A stretch of 64,000 bases of DNA from Meghimatium bilineatum. Taxonomy: Eukaryota > Mollusca > Gastropoda > Stylommatophora > Philomycidae. The notes under the pieces are model-generated. The model had not been told where the DNA came from. It searched no databases and was given only the letters and a program-made list of their open reading frames with translations. Shown piece by piece: positions 10,736 through 22,867 of the stretch. Both the position numbers and the translations under genes were made by a program. The stretch is from NCBI GenBank assembly GCA_034231615.1, contig CM067322.1, positions 64,633,349 through 64,697,348 of the forward strand, read 5' to 3'. How positions within the stretch are numbered: the first letter of the stretch is position 1; every line of letters begins with the position of its first letter.

Positions 10736-11719
10736 GTTTTATCTACATTTGACGTCATCCACCTGAACGTATAACAGGTCTGCAGTTTTCATCACTGTAG
10801 ACAATCTCCGGCGCCTCCTGTTGATTAAGCAGTATGTTGCATATGCACTATTTATGTAGAGTACAAAAATACAATGGGTTTCTTTAGCAGAAACACTTAT
10901 TAATATTTCCCATGTCTGCTGGGAATTTCTTCTTGCACATATTGCACCGAAGCTACTAATTGTCAAAGACGTTTGCTCTTCTACATGAGACCCTCGGGGG
11001 ACATGTTATTGATAGTTCGAAAATAAAATATGAGTCGTATGCCAGTGTGTGTGTGTTCAACCATTAATATGCGAATGCGTCCTCTGGTTTCATCTCCAAT
11101 TTCCGATCATCAAATGTTATTCCATCATTTCCACGCGAATTTTTCCTGCTTAATGAGTATTTTTCTTTTATGTTCATCATTTTATTCTCCTTCATGCACA
11201 ATTTTGTTAATGCCCTCTCAACTGTTATTCTCTTTTCGATTTTTTTCTTATCATTTCCTATTCTTAAATTTCCTCAACATTTGTTATTATCTCAGAACTA
11301 ATCAATGTGTTCGTCGGCATGGTAGCTGACTGAAAGTCTGTTCGCCTCTCAAACTAGTCGGACTAGGTGGTTAGGCAGTCGGCCATTCACATTGTATTAT
11401 ATATTAGTGACACCTTAAAAATAAACAATACTTTAATAGCAATGTCCTATAAGACACGCTGCAATTATTATAATGAATGTGTTCGGTGACAGCTACCAAA
11501 TTATGCTTAGCTCACTCTAGATTATCCGATTATCCTTCTAAGGTGGTCGAACGAGCGGTCGCGTACGTAACTAAAAGGTGCTGCGCATATAATGTGCCAC
11601 CCGCGCACATACAAAATGGTCGAATGACCTTTTTTCGGTAACAATTTATTTCATACGAATATATTCACCGCTGAAACACCTTCAGATTGTCTAATGTGAG
11701 AAGAAAGTATTTCAAATAT
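10736..11719. other. Unassigned DNA
   Basis: There is no gene or repeat family I can support. The stretch 11080-11290 is T-rich with short open frames. Two or three possible tRNA-like fragments are too weak to call. Confidence 0.4.
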
Positions 11720-12740
11720 TATCAACTCCCTAAGTTCACACTCACTCTTATACTGTCTATTCACTGATCTCAAACTCTAAGCTATCAAAATCACTGCTCT
11801 CATGATTACCATTGTCACACTCCCCACTCTCACATTCCTCTCGCACCCACTTCCCTCACATTTCCATACCATCACACCTACTTCCTTCACACTGACATAC
11901 CTCTCGAAATCACTTACCGCTCTCGTATGCAACGTTTCTATACCCAATCCCCAAACACAACAGCGTTTCACTAAATACTCAATCACTCACTATTCTTACA
12001 CAAATCTTACACTCAGTGTCTTTACATTCAGTAATCTTACGCTCATCTTACACTCAATGTCCTTATATTCACTACACTTACACTCATCTTATATTCAGTA
12101 TCTCTAATTTCACTATTCTTACACTCATCGTACACTCACAACCTTAATATTCACTACTCTAATCGTACACTCACTATTCTTACATTAACTGCCATTAAAC
12201 ACATCGTACATTCACAATCTGTGTATGCACTACTCTTACACTCATCTTACATTCCCTAACTTTATATTCAATATTCTTACACTCACTACTCTTACACTCA
12301 CTACTCTTACACTCACTACTCTTACACTCACTACTCTCACACTCACTACTCTTATACTCACACAAACACTACTCTCACTCTTATACTCACTACTCACACA
12401 AACACTTCGCTCACACTCATCACTCTTATACTCACTACTCACATAAACACTTCTCTCACACTCATCACTCTTATACTCACTACTCACATAAACACTACTC
12501 TCACACTCATCACTCTTATACTCACTACTCACACAAACACTTTTCTCACACTCATCACTCTTATACTCACTACTCACACAAACACTTCTCTCACACTCAT
12601 CACTCTTATACTCACTACTCACATAAACACTTCTCTCACACTCATCACTCTTATACTCATACAGACACTACTCTCACATTTACTACTCTCACAAAAACTA
12701 CTCACTCAGACACTGCTCTCACATTCACTACTCTTGTACT
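11720..12740. repeat. Pyrimidine-rich tandem array, 15- and 45-bp units
   Basis: Variants of TCTTACACTCACTAC recur throughout. From about 12290 the unit is a near-perfect 15 bp. From about 12370 it becomes a 45-bp unit (CACTCTTATACTCACTACTC plus an ACATAAACAC part). The plus strand is almost free of G. The left part (11.72-12.25 kb) is older and irregular. A minus-strand open frame with a 15-residue period across it is a repeat artefact. Confidence 0.95.
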
Positions 12741-12744
12741 CTTC

Positions 12745-13000
12745 CTGATCCAACAGTGTTTCAGTGGCAAGTTAAATCAAGACGACTAGAGATGTACCAG
12801 GGTGCAGAGAATGACCAGAGTATTCTACGTGTCTCACAAAGTAATTTGCGATCCATAACGCTCTGCTTGCAAGTGCATCACAGCCCGTCGAACAGCAAGT
12901 GTTTCATCCTCGCTGTCCGCCATATCCAGGCTTCAAATACTTTAGCTGACATGCCCTGTGTTCACCTCCGGGCCAGAGCCCCTAGTTAGTTATCGATAAT
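12745..13000 (+). mobile_element. Possible Ty3/Gypsy-like zinc-finger (H2C2) relic
   Basis: The translation FQWQVKSRRLEMYQ ... SILRVSQSNLRSITLCLQVH resembles the spacer and zinc-binding region that precedes integrase in Ty3/Gypsy pol ('VP..LR..VL..VHDSP..GH'). The expected His/Cys pairs are not all visible. The call rests on weak similarity and sequence composition that differs from the flanking arrays. Confidence 0.3.
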
Positions 13001-13169
13001 TGGACGGCCTGTCAAAGTCGTTACCGGGATGTGACCGCTGCCGCATACTGGCAAAATACTGTGAGCCACGCGTGAGAGCTGAGTACCAGGTGGGGATTAA
13101 GGATGTGAGAACTACTCCAAAAGAGTATGATATCCTCAGCATCAGAGGTACTACCCCTCCCTAACAACC
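13001..13169. other. Unassigned spacer between arrays
   Basis: It is GC-richer than the flanking arrays and may belong to the same relic as 12745-13000, but no motif is clear. Confidence 0.35.
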
Positions 13170-13400
13170 TATACACCCCATCTCACTACACCCACTACTC
13201 TTACACTCACTACTCACACAGACACTATTTTCACAAGTGCTACTCAAGCACTCACCAAGCACACAGACACTACTCACACAGACAACACTGTCAAACCCAC
13301 TACTTTTACACTCACTACTTACACAGACACTACTCCTGCACCCACTACTCCCAAACTCTCTATTCACATACTTCTCACTGCAATTATTTCTCTTATACTC
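13170..13400. repeat. Pyrimidine-rich tandem array, second block
   Basis: Irregular CACTACTC / ACACAGACACTACTC units related to those at 11.7-12.7 and 13.85-14.8 kb. It ends where a SINE-B copy starts. Confidence 0.85.
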
Positions 13401-13404
13401 ACAT

Positions 13405-13510
13405 AAATCCGCCAAAGACGGATGTATCGGACCATTGGCGCAAATAAAACGGCGACACAACGCATTTCTATTTTCTGGATTACATCCTACTGGAAATCTA
13501 GATGGAACTT
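13405..13510 (+). mobile_element. SINE-B copy, body
   Basis: It begins around CCAAAGACGGATGTATCGG, then CCATTGGCGCAAATAAAACGG and GACACAACGCATTTC, and runs to ACATCCTACTGG. These blocks are shared with copies at 23.3, 50.6, 51.8 and 52.9 kb. The 3' end continues into an internal 40-bp expansion and finishes at about 13808 with AACGCTGAAGAA. Confidence 0.85.
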
Positions 13511-13808
13511 TGTCCTGCTGTAAGAGAGATCCAGTGGGAGTTTGAGAATGTGTCCTGCTGTAAGAGAGATCCAGTGGGAGTTTGATAATGTGTCCTGCTG
13601 TAAGAGAGATCCAGTGGGAGTTTGAGAATGTGTGCTGCTGTAAGAGAGATCCAGTGGGAGTTTGAGAATGTGTCCTGCTGTAAGAGAGATCCAGTCGGAG
13701 TTTGATAATGTGTCCTGCTGTAAGAGAGATCCAGTGGGAGTTTGAGAATGTGTCCTGCTGTAAGAGAGATCCATGTGGGAGTTTGAGAATGAACGCTGAA
13801 GAATAAAA
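13511..13808 (+). repeat. Seven 40-bp repeats generated from the SINE-B 3' end
   Basis: Copies of TGTCCTGCTGTAAGAGAGAT plus CCAGTGGGAGTTTGAGAATG start at 13511, 13551, 13591, 13631, 13671, 13711 and 13751. In the other SINE-B copies this 40-bp piece occurs once. After the seventh repeat the usual SINE end (GAACGCTGAAGAA) resumes. Single-base variants (TTGATAATG, GTCGG) differ between units. Confidence 0.95.
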
Positions 13809-13849
13809 AGAATACCTAATCACACCTCATATACAACCACTCTCAGACT

Positions 13850-14790
13850 TCTCACACTCACTACTTCTCTCACACACATACTTCTCTCACACTCACTACT
13901 TCTCTCACACTCATACTTCTCTCACACTCACTACTCACACACATACTTCTCTCACACTCACTACTCACACACATACTTCTCTCACACTCACTACTCACAC
14001 ACATACTTCTCTCACACTCACTACTCACACACATACTTCTCTCACACTCACTACTCACACAAATACTTCTCTCACACTCACTACTCACACACATACTTCT
14101 CTCACACTCACTACTCATACACATACTTCTCTCACACTCACTACTCACACACATACTTCTCTCACACTCACTACTCACACACATACTTCTCTCACACTCA
14201 CTACTCACACACATACTTCTCTCACACTCACTACTCACACAAATACTTTTCTCACACTCACTACTCACACAAATACTACTCTCATACTCACTACTCACAC
14301 AAATACTTCTCTCACACTCACTACTCACACAAATACTTCTCTCACACTCACTACGCTTACCCGGGCTAGTTACTCACACAAATACTTCTCTCACACTCAC
14401 TACTCACACAAATTACACAGATACTTCTCTCACACTCACTACTCACACAAATTACACAAATACTTCTCTCACACTCACTACCCACACAAATTGCACACAT
14501 ACTTCTCTCACACTTACTACTCACACAAATACTTCTCTCACACTCACTACTCACACAAATTACAGACATACTTCTCTCACACTCTCTACTCACACAAATT
14601 ATACAAATATTTCTCTCACACTCACTACTCACAAAAATTACACAAATACTTCTCTCACACTCACTACTCACACAAATTACACAAATACTTCTCTCACACT
14701 CACTACTCACACAACTACTCACTGCAAGAATTACTCTTAAACTCACACACTCACTACTCTCACACTTCTAACACTCACACGCACTAACAT
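13850..14790. repeat. Pyrimidine-rich tandem array, 30-bp unit
   Basis: Unit CTCTCACACTCACTACTCAC followed by ACACATACTT repeats with an exact 30-bp period between about 13900 and 14390. From 14400 to 14720 the unit gains an AATTACAC segment and becomes about 41-42 bp. The plus strand is nearly G-free. The Cys/Ser-rich open frames on the minus strand follow the repeat period and are not evidence of a protein. Confidence 0.97.
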
Positions 14791-15715
14791 CACTCAATGC
14801 TCTCTATGATCTTGCACTCACGACACTCAGATTGCCTCCTCTTCCACTCACCACTCATGCACTTCCTGCTCTCACACAACCTAATCTCACTACTCTCCCA
14901 TTCTCAAGCCAGATACGTTCTCTCAAATGTAAAGATCCAATTATTGTTCTCGCCTCCAGCCAGTCTCTTGAAGACACATAATTACTGCACGCTGGATTTG
15001 CCCAAACTTCAGGCCGATCTTCTTCCAGCGAATACACCGATGTTACATTGAGATACAACCCATTATAAGCTTTTAGTCAAGTGCCAAAAATAAACACAGA
15101 ATTGCACAATATAAACTGATGTGCTGTCCGATGTGGTTTCCTATGAAACATCCAGAGAAGCCCTGAGGCTCGGCAGAGAAAAGATGAGCAGAACTGGGCC
15201 CATTTTGCTAACAAAACTATTTAGTATTATCATTAGAAGGTATGCAATGATTGATTAGTCAATAGCTTATTTCTTTTCAGTGTTAGAATTTTTTTTCAAT
15301 TCCCGTTAGTCTCAAAAATAATTTCTTTTGAAACACTAGAAAACATGCTCTTGTCTTTGTTGCACTTTATGAATATCATCATTAATCTTTTGGTAAATAT
15401 TTTTGTGTTTCAATGTCTTTATAACACACGAATATTCTCAGCAGAAGTACAAAATGTCTTTGCCTCGGTGAGGGTCTCACTTTTAACATCTTGTTATCAA
15501 GTATTTGTATAGAAATATTTGTACTGATCTAACTCTCATAACGACATACAACAGAAAACTGCTAGCATATAGCATGTCTATACAATGATGCATTGCTTTG
15601 TGGAAGCTACACAAACTTCTAGCAGATTTCAAGCATACAAAATGAGGTGTCGCTCTTGTGAAGGCTATATAAAACTTCATATTTACAATTACGTTATTGG
15701 CCACACTGACTAGGA
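14791..15715. other. Unassigned DNA
   Basis: Nothing recognised beyond a fading edge of the array at 14790-14880. Confidence 0.4.
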
Positions 15716-15719
15716 AATT

Positions 15720-15990
15720 TCTTAAAGAAGTGCAACACAGCCAAGAGTTGAAGTCTTCTTAATATGAATAAATCATCTGGAGAACACCCCAATGAAATTG
15801 CACAGAAGAATATAACAGTGCTCCACTACGAACTATATAGCATTTAACCAAACGGTAATATAGGTAGATAAAAATATCTATATATGCTCGACTAAAAGGT
15901 TTTACAACAGAGATCAAATCAATGTTTCCACAACAAGGTTTTTATCAGGATAGGGACAAACAAATAAAGAAAAGAACACAATATAGACGG
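15720..15990 (+). mobile_element. Possible LINE reverse-transcriptase relic
   Basis: A NMNKSSGEHPNEIAQ block resembles the 'NNKSPGxDGIPxE' motif at the start of LINE reverse transcriptases, followed by a VLHYELY block. The frame is broken soon after. No later motif supports the call, so it is tentative. Confidence 0.35.
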
Positions 15991-16479
15991 GGACTACATG
16001 GGATTATGTACTCTAAACACGAACGAAAATACGAGAATGGCAAGGACGAAAAAAAGAATAATAAAAGAGCGAGAGGTAGTTCACACAAACGGTCGATCAA
16101 CGAAATATATGAGGCAATGAATATCACCATATGTGAAGCACATAATAGATACCTCAGCACACTTGGTCCGACACATTCGACTTCGCTATATGAGTCGCCA
16201 TATGTTCATTAACGTGCCTTTCTTTCATATAAGATGAACATTTCGGTGTCCAATATTACCTTTAAGGCTACCCACTTTACAGGGCACACTCTTATGTTCA
16301 AGACTCAGTAAATGTTTTATTTATATTTGTATTAATAAAATTGCATGCATAGCATCTAGGACATCTATTATCTTAGACATGCGGGAGTTTAGGACAATGA
16401 AATAGCAAATATGGTTGCAGGAGTAGCACTATATGGTCTGTGAAATGACAATGAATGGATAACTGATTGACGTTGTTTA
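15991..16479. other. Unassigned DNA
   Basis: An open frame of 96 codons covers 15922-16212 but has no recognised domain. A GGTCCGACACATTCGACTTCG piece at about 16166 resembles the central block of the SINE-A group, too short to call. Confidence 0.35.
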
Positions 16480-16660
16480 AAGATTAACAGTTAGGTGTGG
16501 ATACTGGATGATGACTTATCCAGTCAGCGATTGGAAGAGTTTTGTATTAAATTGTGAATGTGGAGAAGATAAGCAGACAGTAGATTATGTGTTCCAGTGC
16601 CGCAGTCTTCATGAAGGAAGTAGAGCAGAGATGTGATCCTTACCAACCTAAAGGAAATAC
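16480..16660 (+). mobile_element. LINE C-terminal relic with Cys motif
   Basis: The translation LNCECGEDKQTVDYVFQCR followed by SLHEGSRAEM matches the conserved 'CxCG.E.QTVxHVLxxC' block near the C-terminus of RNase-H-bearing LINE proteins. About 50 codons are readable before a stop. Confidence 0.6.
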
Positions 16661-17377
16661 TGTATCACGATGGCACAAATGTGAGATAGGTCATCATCTT
16701 TATAATGGAGATTACTGTGGTCGCATGAGTAAATGACGGAGAAAAAAATGATTGGCGTAATTAACACTGGACCTTGCACGGTAGAGACAGGTGTGTTTAC
16801 CCTGCGACATTTGCTGAGAAAGACTGAATACATATGGATTTGCCGGAGTGTAATGATGATAGGTCATAACCAATAGCAAATATTAATTTTGTGCACATTT
16901 GTTTATGTGACTATTTTGATTGAAGCGACTTTTTAAAACCTTAATATTTCTAATCTCAGACAGTAGTTATCATATAGTTGATATGGATATAATACAATTT
17001 CTGATAAAATGTTAAAAAACTTTTTTAACATACTGTCACATTTAAATTTTAACATTTAAATCACTAAACAAAAATCACTAAAACATAAATTTTCTTTTTC
17101 ATTGACATTTACAAATTTTCACATTTTTATGTCAGATCACACGATGAATACAAGGTCAAAAAAGTCAATATAAACTCTTTATCTACATTAGGATTTCAAA
17201 TGATGAGATAACAACTTCTTCTAATACAATCTACTAGTATATGCAATATAGTCACGTGAATTCAATATTGAAAAATTCAAGTAAAAGCTATACACTTTGG
17301 ATTATGGGATTAGAATATGATGTTCGTCCGTCGTGATCGACGATGACCAAAAACTCAACCATAATAATAATAACAAT
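16661..17377. other. Unassigned AT-rich DNA
   Basis: No gene recognised. A/T runs dominate 16880-17110. Confidence 0.4.
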
Positions 17378-17512
17378 AAATAATACTCACGTGCAAGACA
17401 GGTAATGGAGTTCTACTTAATGACGACTAACACACTATCACTGACGGATGTGTACATGAATTAATGTGGTATACACAATAAAACAAAACACAGAATATAA
17501 TCATGCAAATAT
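17378..17512 (+). repeat. Direct repeat R, copy 1
   Basis: This segment of about 135 bp (starting at AATACTCACGTGCAAGACAG) recurs at 18.69-18.81 kb in the same orientation, with roughly one mismatch in seven bases. The two copies flank an RTE-b fragment. Confidence 0.8.
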
Positions 17513-17769
17513 GGTGTCCATATTTCCATATTAATTTCACTCCAGAACCTTCTTAGTGCCCTCCTGCGACATGGATATTACATTATAGTGTTTTTACTCC
17601 CCTTTAAGACTGGGGCAACACACGAGAGAGATGGTATTTATTATATATAACATGGTTATATGAACAGTACGTGCAGCACACAAGAGATTGTGTTATATAT
17701 AACATTTTTAAATGAAAGTTGAGGAACTGCAAACAAGAATTATTTTGAGTTACAAGTCGGAGGGAAACA

Positions 17770-18490
17770 TCATGAGATGGACAAAATATAATCTCAGAGT
17801 GTGCTAAACATTCAGAAAACCAAGATCATGGCAACAGATAATACCAAAGTAATACCAAGAATTAAAATAGATAACAAGAAACTGGAAAACGTCGACAAGT
17901 TTGATTATTTGGGTGCAAATGTAAACAGCTTATATGACTGTACAATGGAAATTAGGAAAAGATTAGCGATAACCATAACGAAATTAAAAGAAATGAAAAG
18001 TATATGGAAAAACTGTTATAAAGAGACAAACGTTATGCTTCTTAGATCATACATTTTTCCAGTTGCAACTTACGGCAGTGAGACGTGGACAATAAATGGA
18101 ACAACAACAAAAACGAATTTCGGCTTTCGAACTGAACTGTTTTAGCGCAATATTAAGAATTTCTTGGACAGAAAATATAAGGAATTGTGAGGTTTTGAGT
18201 ATTCTGAATATAGAGGAAATCTGATGAATACTATTTTACAAAAAAACTGAAATATTCGGACATATAAAAAGATGCAGTGGCATGGAAAGACGCATATTAG
18301 AGGGCAGAATTCCAGGAAGTAGAAGAAGAGTTAGACCTAGAAGGAGATGGACAGATGACATCAAAGACTGCCTGAAAATATCAGTGGAAGAGGCAGCAGT
18401 ATTGCACAGGATTGATTCAGGTTCATGGCATCAATTGCAAAGACAACATTCTGGAAAGAATATGCCACGTGATGATAATGATATACTAGC
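17770..18490 (+). mobile_element. RTE-b-like LINE ORF2 C-terminal relic
   Basis: The translation starts at NIQKTKIMATDN, with KLENVDKFDYLGANVN (the 'YLGS' block), EIRKRLAI, a KLKEMKSIW block, VMLLRSYIFPVATYGSETWT, then after frameshifts FGHIKRCSGMERRILEGRIPGS, PRRRWTDDIKD and a SVEEAAVLHRIDSGSWHQL block. It covers about 230 codons of the region after the reverse-transcriptase core. Stops and shifts near 18.14-18.25 kb break it. Confidence 0.8.
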
Positions 18491-18687
18491 AAGAAAGAGA
18501 CCGAATATATCTGCTGATGCCAATCTGCGGTGCAGAGCTGATATTGAAACATTCCCGTTTGTAAATTTGATACCTACAAATTGCATATCCATATTGTTAA
18601 CAAAGGTAAAACACATGTGCTTCTGTGGTAACCTACTGCTAGATATAATTAATAAAAGTTAGTACTGCTAATAGAATAAAATGAAAA

Positions 18688-18990
18688 TAATACTCACGTG
18701 CGAGACAGGTAATGAAGTTTTACTGGAAAACAACTGACTCACTATCATTGTCGGATGCCTACATGAATTAATATAGTATACACAACAAAACACAGAATAT
18801 AATCATACAAATGACAATACACAGGACATAATCGACGTTTCGGACAAAAATGCCTTTTTCAAGATACGCACATAACATACAAACATAAAAATATCACATG
18901 TAGAAATGAATACACCACAACAAGCGTGTCCGAGTGAAATATGGTAGTCAAAGCTATATGCTAGATGTAACGAGACACTATTCGCTTTCA
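18688..18990 (+). repeat. Direct repeat R, copy 2, with a Penelope-like border motif
   Basis: Bases 18688-18812 repeat 17378-17512. Just beyond, at about 18829-18862, is ATCGACGTTTCGGACAAAAATGCC then TTTTTCAAG. Such 'GAAGGC...CCGAAACGTCG' sequences are common in the terminal regions of Penelope-like and some other retroelements. No Penelope coding sequence was found. Confidence 0.55.
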
Positions 18991-20386
18991 ATGATTAACC
19001 TGCAGGAAAAAGTTGAGGGTCGAAGGAGAAAAGTGATTACAAAAAGGTCTTGACTTGATAGCATCAACGAATGCTCCGAGGTTGGGGGCATACATTATGT
19101 CCATATCTTGTCCGTATGGCCGAGGATGTGGATATTTGTATTCTTTGTGCTGTGCTGATTGTTCTAATACCGCACTACAACGACCCTAAATAGCTACGAT
19201 TGTACTGTATTATTATTATTATTGTTACCTCGTATACGTGAATTTATCACCGTTAACTAACATGGGTCTCTGACACTCATACGCTAAGACTAAAGCTCGA
19301 GGTAAAGATACAGGAATAATGTTTAGACAATTTATAGTACCGCAGTTTCATCATTTCCTTGCAAGTTAAATTGGCGCAGAAGTAAGCAGTCGTTATATTG
19401 CTCTTCTGCTCTCATTATTTGTGAATCGTTCTCTGTAGCTGATGCGAAAGATATTGTCTAACCAGGAAGCACAAAAACAAGATATTGAACTCAGTTGACC
19501 AGATCTGGCCATTGGATCAATTTATTTTCAACTCTATATCGGACCTCCAACCTCTAGGGACGTGCGCTGTCTATTTCTTCTCCTATGAAGATGTTCGTTT
19601 GCTTGTGTTGTTGCCTTGTCGTGCTGTTTTAAAATAGATTCTTTATTTTGATGCACCTTCCGATCGTGAACGTGTGTTATTTTATAAAACCCAATTTTGT
19701 TCTGAAATATATTTTAGCAATTGTTTGTCAGTTACAAACTAAATTGTTACTTTAAAGTGTTGTCTTCTTTTGTTTCTGTCTTATCACAATAAACGGGTAA
19801 TGCTTTGTAAGTATAAAGAGAGTCTGAATACAAGAACTATGTTAAATTTTATGAAAATGAGAATAGGCCATCTGTATGATTTATCAGCAAATTAAGTTTA
19901 CAGAAGTGAGAATCGTTATCTTCTCTGATTTATAAGCATTACAATTCTTGTATGAAATATAATTAGTGATGTTTCAGATATATTGGTGATACTACCAATA
20001 TAAATAGTGATCAATAATGATGATATGACATAGTTTTCTAACTCCTAAAGTTATTGATAACATTTTTTTCCTAGGTCCAGCACTTGTTCCAACTGCACTT
20101 CAAATGTCTCGTATGTAACGCAGATAGTCTAGATTGTCATTTTATTCCATAATTTTCTGGCATTCGACATAGCAGATATATATTTATTCTTTCTTTTGAT
20201 CAAAATCAAATATTCATTTGGTGTTTGAATTCTATTATGTTAGTGCGGCTGTCACCGTTTCCATTTCCATACTCGATGCTGTAGTGGAGTAGGCAGGCGA
20301 TTTCTCATGTACTTTCCCACCATTATTGTATGCAACAAAACACCATCAGCGTTTGTTTCTACGTTGACTGAGTCATCTGTGTATAT
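18991..20386. other. Unassigned AT-rich DNA
   Basis: There are no repeat families or coding motifs I can support over about 1.4 kb. This is one of the plainest stretches of the window. Confidence 0.5.
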
Positions 20387-20742
20387 GTGAGAAAGGCAGG
20401 AAACTGCATGAGAAACTCATATATTTTAAACACATTGAAGATTCCAGAGTGGTGGTTACAAAACACAATTGCAAAACGAAAAATACACCTGTTTGGTTAT
20501 ATAAATATACACAACTGTTTAGAAAGACAAATAATGGAGGGCAGGGTATCTGGGTGGAGGAGAAAGAGCAGACCAATAAAACAATGGACTGACAACATTA
20601 GAGATAACATGAATAGATAGTTGGAAAATGCAAGCCGCATCGCCCAATACAGAAGGGGGGTTCAGAGAGTTCATTGGGAAGACAACGTTCTGGAAAAGAT
20701 ACGTCACGTGACAAATACTATATTGCAACAACGAAACTGAAA
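20387..20742 (+). mobile_element. RTE-b-like LINE C-terminal relic
   Basis: GYINIHNCLERQIMEGRVSG, a WRRKSRPIKQWTDNIRDNM block and a later QYRRGVQRVHWEDNVLEK-like block correspond to the same end of ORF2 as at 18.2-18.45 and 25.9-26.17 kb. A stop at 20620 and a frameshift separate the last block. Confidence 0.7.
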
Positions 20743-21269
20743 ATGGAAATATAATTGTTGACGACAGAATTCAACTGGTGAATGAATGGCTTCTCACACG
20801 GTGATACTCTCAGACTTCCAAAATATGTTGCGCAAGTTGTTTGTTTGAGAACCACAGGAATTACAAGCGATCAGTTCTTACTACCTGTGTGCAGTTGGGT
20901 GGTATTTTCTAAGCTTTCTTTCAAACCCGGGAGGCTTCAGCATTCGGCTTAATTCAATGCCTATTAAAGGGAGTCACGCTACTGACAACTCGGTTGTCCA
21001 AAGTATTACATGGATATACTGCCCTGGTCATGCAATCAGTGTCAACGAAAGAATGGACTCGTTGATGGACAATGATGTGGTTAGTGGCACAATATAAAAA
21101 AAATAGAACAAACCTATTAAACGCAGAAATTGATTTATTACATGCTAAAGAAGACGACACTGTAGGTGATCACGTGCACATAAACAGATTTACATAAATT
21201 AGGATGACCAAGGGTAAGGGTAGACAGTGTGTCCTCTCTTGAAAGATCCAAAGATCACATAATCAACAT
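20743..21269. other. Unassigned DNA
   Basis: Nothing recognised. Confidence 0.4.
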
Positions 21270-21560
21270 CTGACTGGAACTTTCAGTCTCCATACCCTTG
21301 GATGGCTGCTGCAAAGGAGAGCGGAGTACTTATGGGAACGTCCCTTGTGCCATGATGCTGGTTTCTGATAAATGAGAAGTCAATTATCGTTTCACTAATT
21401 TTGATGTAAAGAAAATATGTTATCCGTGTACCCTCTGTCTTTTCTAAACAAGAACTGATCCATACAATGTTCAATATATCTTATTTGTTTGTTGTTTTTT
21501 CCAGATTCTTAGCTAGCATTTACTAACGAAAAAGAAAGGAGATGCATATGTATGTTCATC
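21270..21560 (-). mobile_element. LINE reverse-transcriptase relic, N-terminal motif
   Basis: On the minus strand a DQFLFRKDRGYTDNIFSLHQ block matches the 'EQFGFRKGRGTxDAIFxLRQ' motif found in LINE reverse transcriptases upstream of the catalytic region. Little else of the domain survives. Confidence 0.6.
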
Positions 21561-21619
21561 AATCTCGATTGCTTCCTGTTTACTTCTATATTGGTACTAT
21601 GAGGACTCGTTGTCAGTCC

Positions 21620-21775
21620 TTTAGGACAGCTCTTTATTTCCAAATCTTTCTGAACACATGAGTAACCAAACCACTTAGGTCTGTATGAACTACAAAAGAC
21701 TGAGTTTTATTCAGGAGACAGAATTACAGATATAGACATGTTTCAAGTGAACGAACGGAGAAGAAGAAGAACTTC
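21620..21775 (+). mobile_element. 3' end of the RNase-H-bearing LINE
   Basis: Bases about 21685-21765 match the 3' end of the minus-strand LINE at 5.23-5.33 kb: GAACTACAAAAGAC, then ATTCAGGAGACAGAATTACAG, ATAGACATGTTTCAAGTGAACG, here ending AACGGAGAAGAAGAAGAA. The tail preserves (GAA)n, which in the other copy has become a run of A. Confidence 0.75.
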
Positions 21776-22867
21776 GGTCTGTCTGCTGGTATGTATTGCT
21801 TCGGATGTTACGTTACCAATTCCCGCTAACTTATTATTTAAGATTGCAAGAATTTCCAAGATAAGTTCCAATATTGCAGGTCCTTAAATTTTTTTAATTT
21901 TTTTAATTTTACATATCCTAGTGTGAACCGTGCTACATTTTTGGGTTCGTTCAACGTTCTTCCAACCATTCTCTGATCTGATTTTTATCATGTATTGGTT
22001 TGCCCAAATATCGAACATTACATTGACTTATGTGCCAGTTGGAACAATTGCTTATCTGAATAAAACATTTTACGTTAACTAAATTATTGGATCATATTTT
22101 ATATAAGGTGTATAAGGTGTGTAATCGCTATAAGACTATAAGGTGTGTCCACAATTTTCGTACAAATGGGTAATGTAAATGTACCAGTTTAACAGTATGA
22201 TTGTGTTTTCCCTTATTTAAAATAGCACCCAAAAAAAATTTGAAATATGTTGTTCATTTTACTGAAGAAGGAAATGTTCAAACATCATTATTATTATTAT
22301 TGAGTTGCGCTGAACATTTCATGAATTTACATAACATTTTTCTGAGCTAAAGGTTTTTTAATAGCAGCATTTTCCAAATTACTATAATAACTTTCTTATT
22401 TAGTAAACGGACATGGTTAAAAAAATCAGACTACCTGAATACCGATTAGTAAAATCAAATACTGACGTCAATTCGTCTATTATATGTTATTTATGCGTCT
22501 AAACAACTGTCCCACGTGTAAGCTAAAAGTACTTATAACAACGAATACTTGGACAAAAGAACAAGCTAGTGCAATTTTACAGAGTACAGACGAACTTGTT
22601 TCATATTATCGATTAACGTACTGATAATCAAAGAGTTGGAGTCTTCGGGATAAGAAATAAAGCTTAAGAGAAAAATCACCCCATTACACATAGGAAGTAA
22701 GAGCCAATCGCTCCTAATTACTGGGAACCAAACAACAAGAAGAGTCAGAAGAGTTACTATGACTATGGTGGTCAAATCAACATTGAGCCGGATTGTGACG
22801 TGAAAAAAAAAGAAAGGTGTTCAAAGACAACCAATAGTGTAAATTCTTATGGGTACAATGTGTGTGT
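21776..22867. other. Unassigned DNA
   Basis: Only local features are seen: TTTTTTTAATTTTTTTAATTTT-type simple sequence at about 21887-21910 and a triple ATAAGGTGT motif at 22110-22150. Confidence 0.4.

Noticed and set aside
12242..14746. Minus-strand Cys/Ser-rich open frames of 126-152 codons (SSECERS- and SSEYKSDECE-type repeats)
   Set aside because: They are read-outs of 30- and 45-bp DNA repeats, which keep frame because the period is divisible by three. Not Cys-rich peptides.
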